From Lamprobacter sp046541315 (GTDB lineage: Bacteria > Pseudomonadota > Gammaproteobacteria > Chromatiales > Chromatiaceae): 10,060 bases of DNA. The notes beneath the pieces were generated by a model, which was given only the letters and a program-made list of their open reading frames with translations, ran no database searches and was not told the DNA's origin. The stretch covers positions 1 to 10,060 of the forward strand of contig NZ_JBKHDN010000095.1 of NCBI RefSeq assembly GCF_046541315.1, written 5' to 3'. Position 1 is the stretch's first letter, and every line of letters begins with the position of its first letter. This document shows, in pieces, positions 9,167 to 10,060 of this stretch. The translations under genes and the position numbers were made by a program.

Positions 9167-9214
9167 GCCGTGTTTTCCCCCGTGTTTTCCTCCCTGTTCT
9201 CCTCCCTGTTCTCC
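9167..9214. repeat. Four-copy 12-bp tandem repeat upstream of xpaC
   Basis: Units are GCCGTGTTTTCC, CCCGTGTTTTCC, TCCCTGTTCTCC and TCCCTGTTCTCC; the last two are identical and the first two differ by one base. The period of 12 keeps any reading frame. In the xpaC frame it would encode RVFP-RVFL-PVLL-PVLL; in the other open frame AVFS-PVFS-SLFS-SLFS. It ends 32 nt before the chosen xpaC ATG. Confidence 0.9.
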
Positions 9215-9246
9215 TCGTGATAACGCCCAAGCCACATCCGCGCCCA

Positions 9247-10059
9247 ATGGCCGCCTGGTTGTTATGGATCCTCTCCACGCCCTTGCTGTTCGCGGCGATC
9301 AATGCATTGATCCTCGCGCGCTTGGATCGGTTTCTCGGGGATGCCACGGCCTGGGTGCTCGTCGCGCTGGCGGCGCTGTTGACGCGACGGGCCGCGTGGC
9401 AACCGGCCGCGGCGACGGGGGCGGCCGCGCGGCGCCGGTTCAGCCCGCGCGGACGCTCCTGGCAGTTCCCGCCGCGTAACCTGGCGGCGGTCTTGCTGGC
9501 GGTCGGCACCTGGGTCGCGGCGATCTTCGGCGTTGGACACTCGCTCGCGGTCGGCCTCGGTTTCGCCGCCGTGGCCGTGCTCGGCTACCATCTGCTCTAT
9601 GGGCTCGAGCCGCTGCGGGTTGGCGAGCCGTTGAGCGCGCAGGACCAGGAATCGCGGGTCGTCATCGAGGCGCTCGCCGAGGCCGAGGACCGGCTCATCG
9701 CCATCGAACGCGCCGCCGAGGCGATCGGCAATCGCGAGCTGAGCCAACGCCTGGCGCGCATCGCCGACCTGGGGCGGGGAATCCTCGCGCAGATCGCCGA
9801 GCGGCCCTCGGATCTCCGCCGCGCCCGGCGCTTCCTGACGGTCTTCCTCGAAGGCGCCGAACAGGTCTCGGACGGCTATGCCCGCACCCATCGGCATGCC
9901 GAGTCGGCCGAGCTAGAGCAGCACTTTCGCACCGTCCTGATCACCATCGAAGAGCAATTCCAGCGCCAGCGCCAGCGCTTGCGCGAGGCCGATATCCTTG
10001 ATCTCGATGTGCAGATCGAAGTGCTCAAGAAGCAGCTCGAGCAGGAGGGGGTTCGCTAG
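9247..10059 (+). CDS. xpaC: XpaC-like membrane protein (5-bromo-4-chloroindolyl phosphate hydrolysis family)
   Basis: The predicted 270-residue protein has four membrane segments (about 3-24, 35-47, 79-97 and 99-119) and a helical cytoplasmic C-terminal domain with YARTHRHAESAELEQHFRTVLITIEEQF (about 211-238) and the ending ADILDLDVQIEVLKKQLEQEGV, which I recognise from XpaC proteins. The family name comes from a hydrolysis phenotype in Bacillus; its true role is unclear. It is often found beside telA, a toxic-anion resistance gene, which would lie past the right edge. The frame is open upstream to 8752, so the start is uncertain: ATG 9247 was chosen because it directly precedes the first membrane helix, though it lacks a Shine-Dalgarno; GTG 9217 or an earlier start is possible. 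The gene is divergent from the ATPase operon and ends with TAG one base before the window end. Confidence 0.8.
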   Translation: MAAWLLWILSTPLLFAAINALILARLDRFLGDATAWVLVALAALLTRRAAWQPAAATGAAARRRFSPRGRSWQFPPRNLAAVLLAVGTWVAAIFGVGHSLAVGLGFAAVAVLGYHLLYGLEPLRVGEPLSAQDQESRVVIEALAEAEDRLIAIERAAEAIGNRELSQRLARIADLGRGILAQIAERPSDLRRARRFLTVFLEGAEQVSDGYARTHRHAESAELEQHFRTVLITIEEQFQRQRQRLREADILDLDVQIEVLKKQLEQEGVR

Positions 10060-10060
10060 C

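Larger units (their letters stand above)
8750..9246. other. Divergent intergenic region between the ATPase operon and xpaC
   Basis: About 500 nt separate the two divergent units. I see no convincing gene. The stretch holds a possible promoter for the ATPase operon (8891-8919), an inverted repeat (8906-8919), a weak possible promoter for xpaC (TTGCGG at 8935-8940 and TACTAT at 8960-8965, spacing 19, too long to trust), and a tandem repeat at 9167-9214. Part of it could encode an N-terminal extension of XpaC, since that frame is open from 8752, and a proline-rich frame at 8951-9220 is also open. No RNA gene or terminator was recognised. Confidence 0.6.

Overview
The window is GC-rich, and its genes have strongly GC-biased third codon positions. 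It carries a nearly complete V/A-type (rotary) ATPase operon on the minus strand, followed in the same direction by the start of a Na+/H+ antiporter gene of the NhaD family. On the plus strand, transcribed divergently, is an XpaC-like membrane protein. The combination of GC-rich codon use, NhaD, XpaC and a bacterial V-type ATPase fits a gammaproteobacterium, perhaps a purple sulfur or related Chromatiales species. That placement is inferred from gene content and remembered family resemblance, not from a marker gene.

Minus strand, in transcription order from about 8750 down to 1: a small coiled-coil stalk subunit (G/H-like), subunit C (AC39/V0-d type), subunit I (V0 a type), subunit K (c-ring proteolipid), subunit F, subunit E, catalytic subunit A, non-catalytic subunit B, and the N-terminal third or less of nhaD, cut by the window edge. 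Gaps are 60 nt or shorter, and F and E overlap by four bases (GTGA), so one transcript is likely. Subunit D (central rotor shaft) has no place in the window; it must lie beyond nhaD or elsewhere in the genome.

How they work together: A and B form the ATPase head, E and the small coiled-coil protein the peripheral stalks, F (with the missing D) the rotor shaft, C the socket joining shaft to ring, and I plus the K ring the ion path. At the position of the Na+-ligand Gln of known Na+-type rings K has Val, so proton transport is the better guess. Proton pumping by this enzyme could then drive Na+ export by NhaD, or the enzyme could use the gradient to make ATP.

Between the two divergent units, about 8750-9246, there is no convincing gene. 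The stretch holds a possible promoter for the ATPase operon, a short TTGAC/GTCAA inverted repeat, and a four-copy 12-bp tandem repeat just upstream of the chosen xpaC start.

The most unexpected feature is a perfect 34-bp palindrome inside the 3' end of the subunit A gene (1857-1890), far beyond chance expectation and in phase so that both strands encode the same short peptide.
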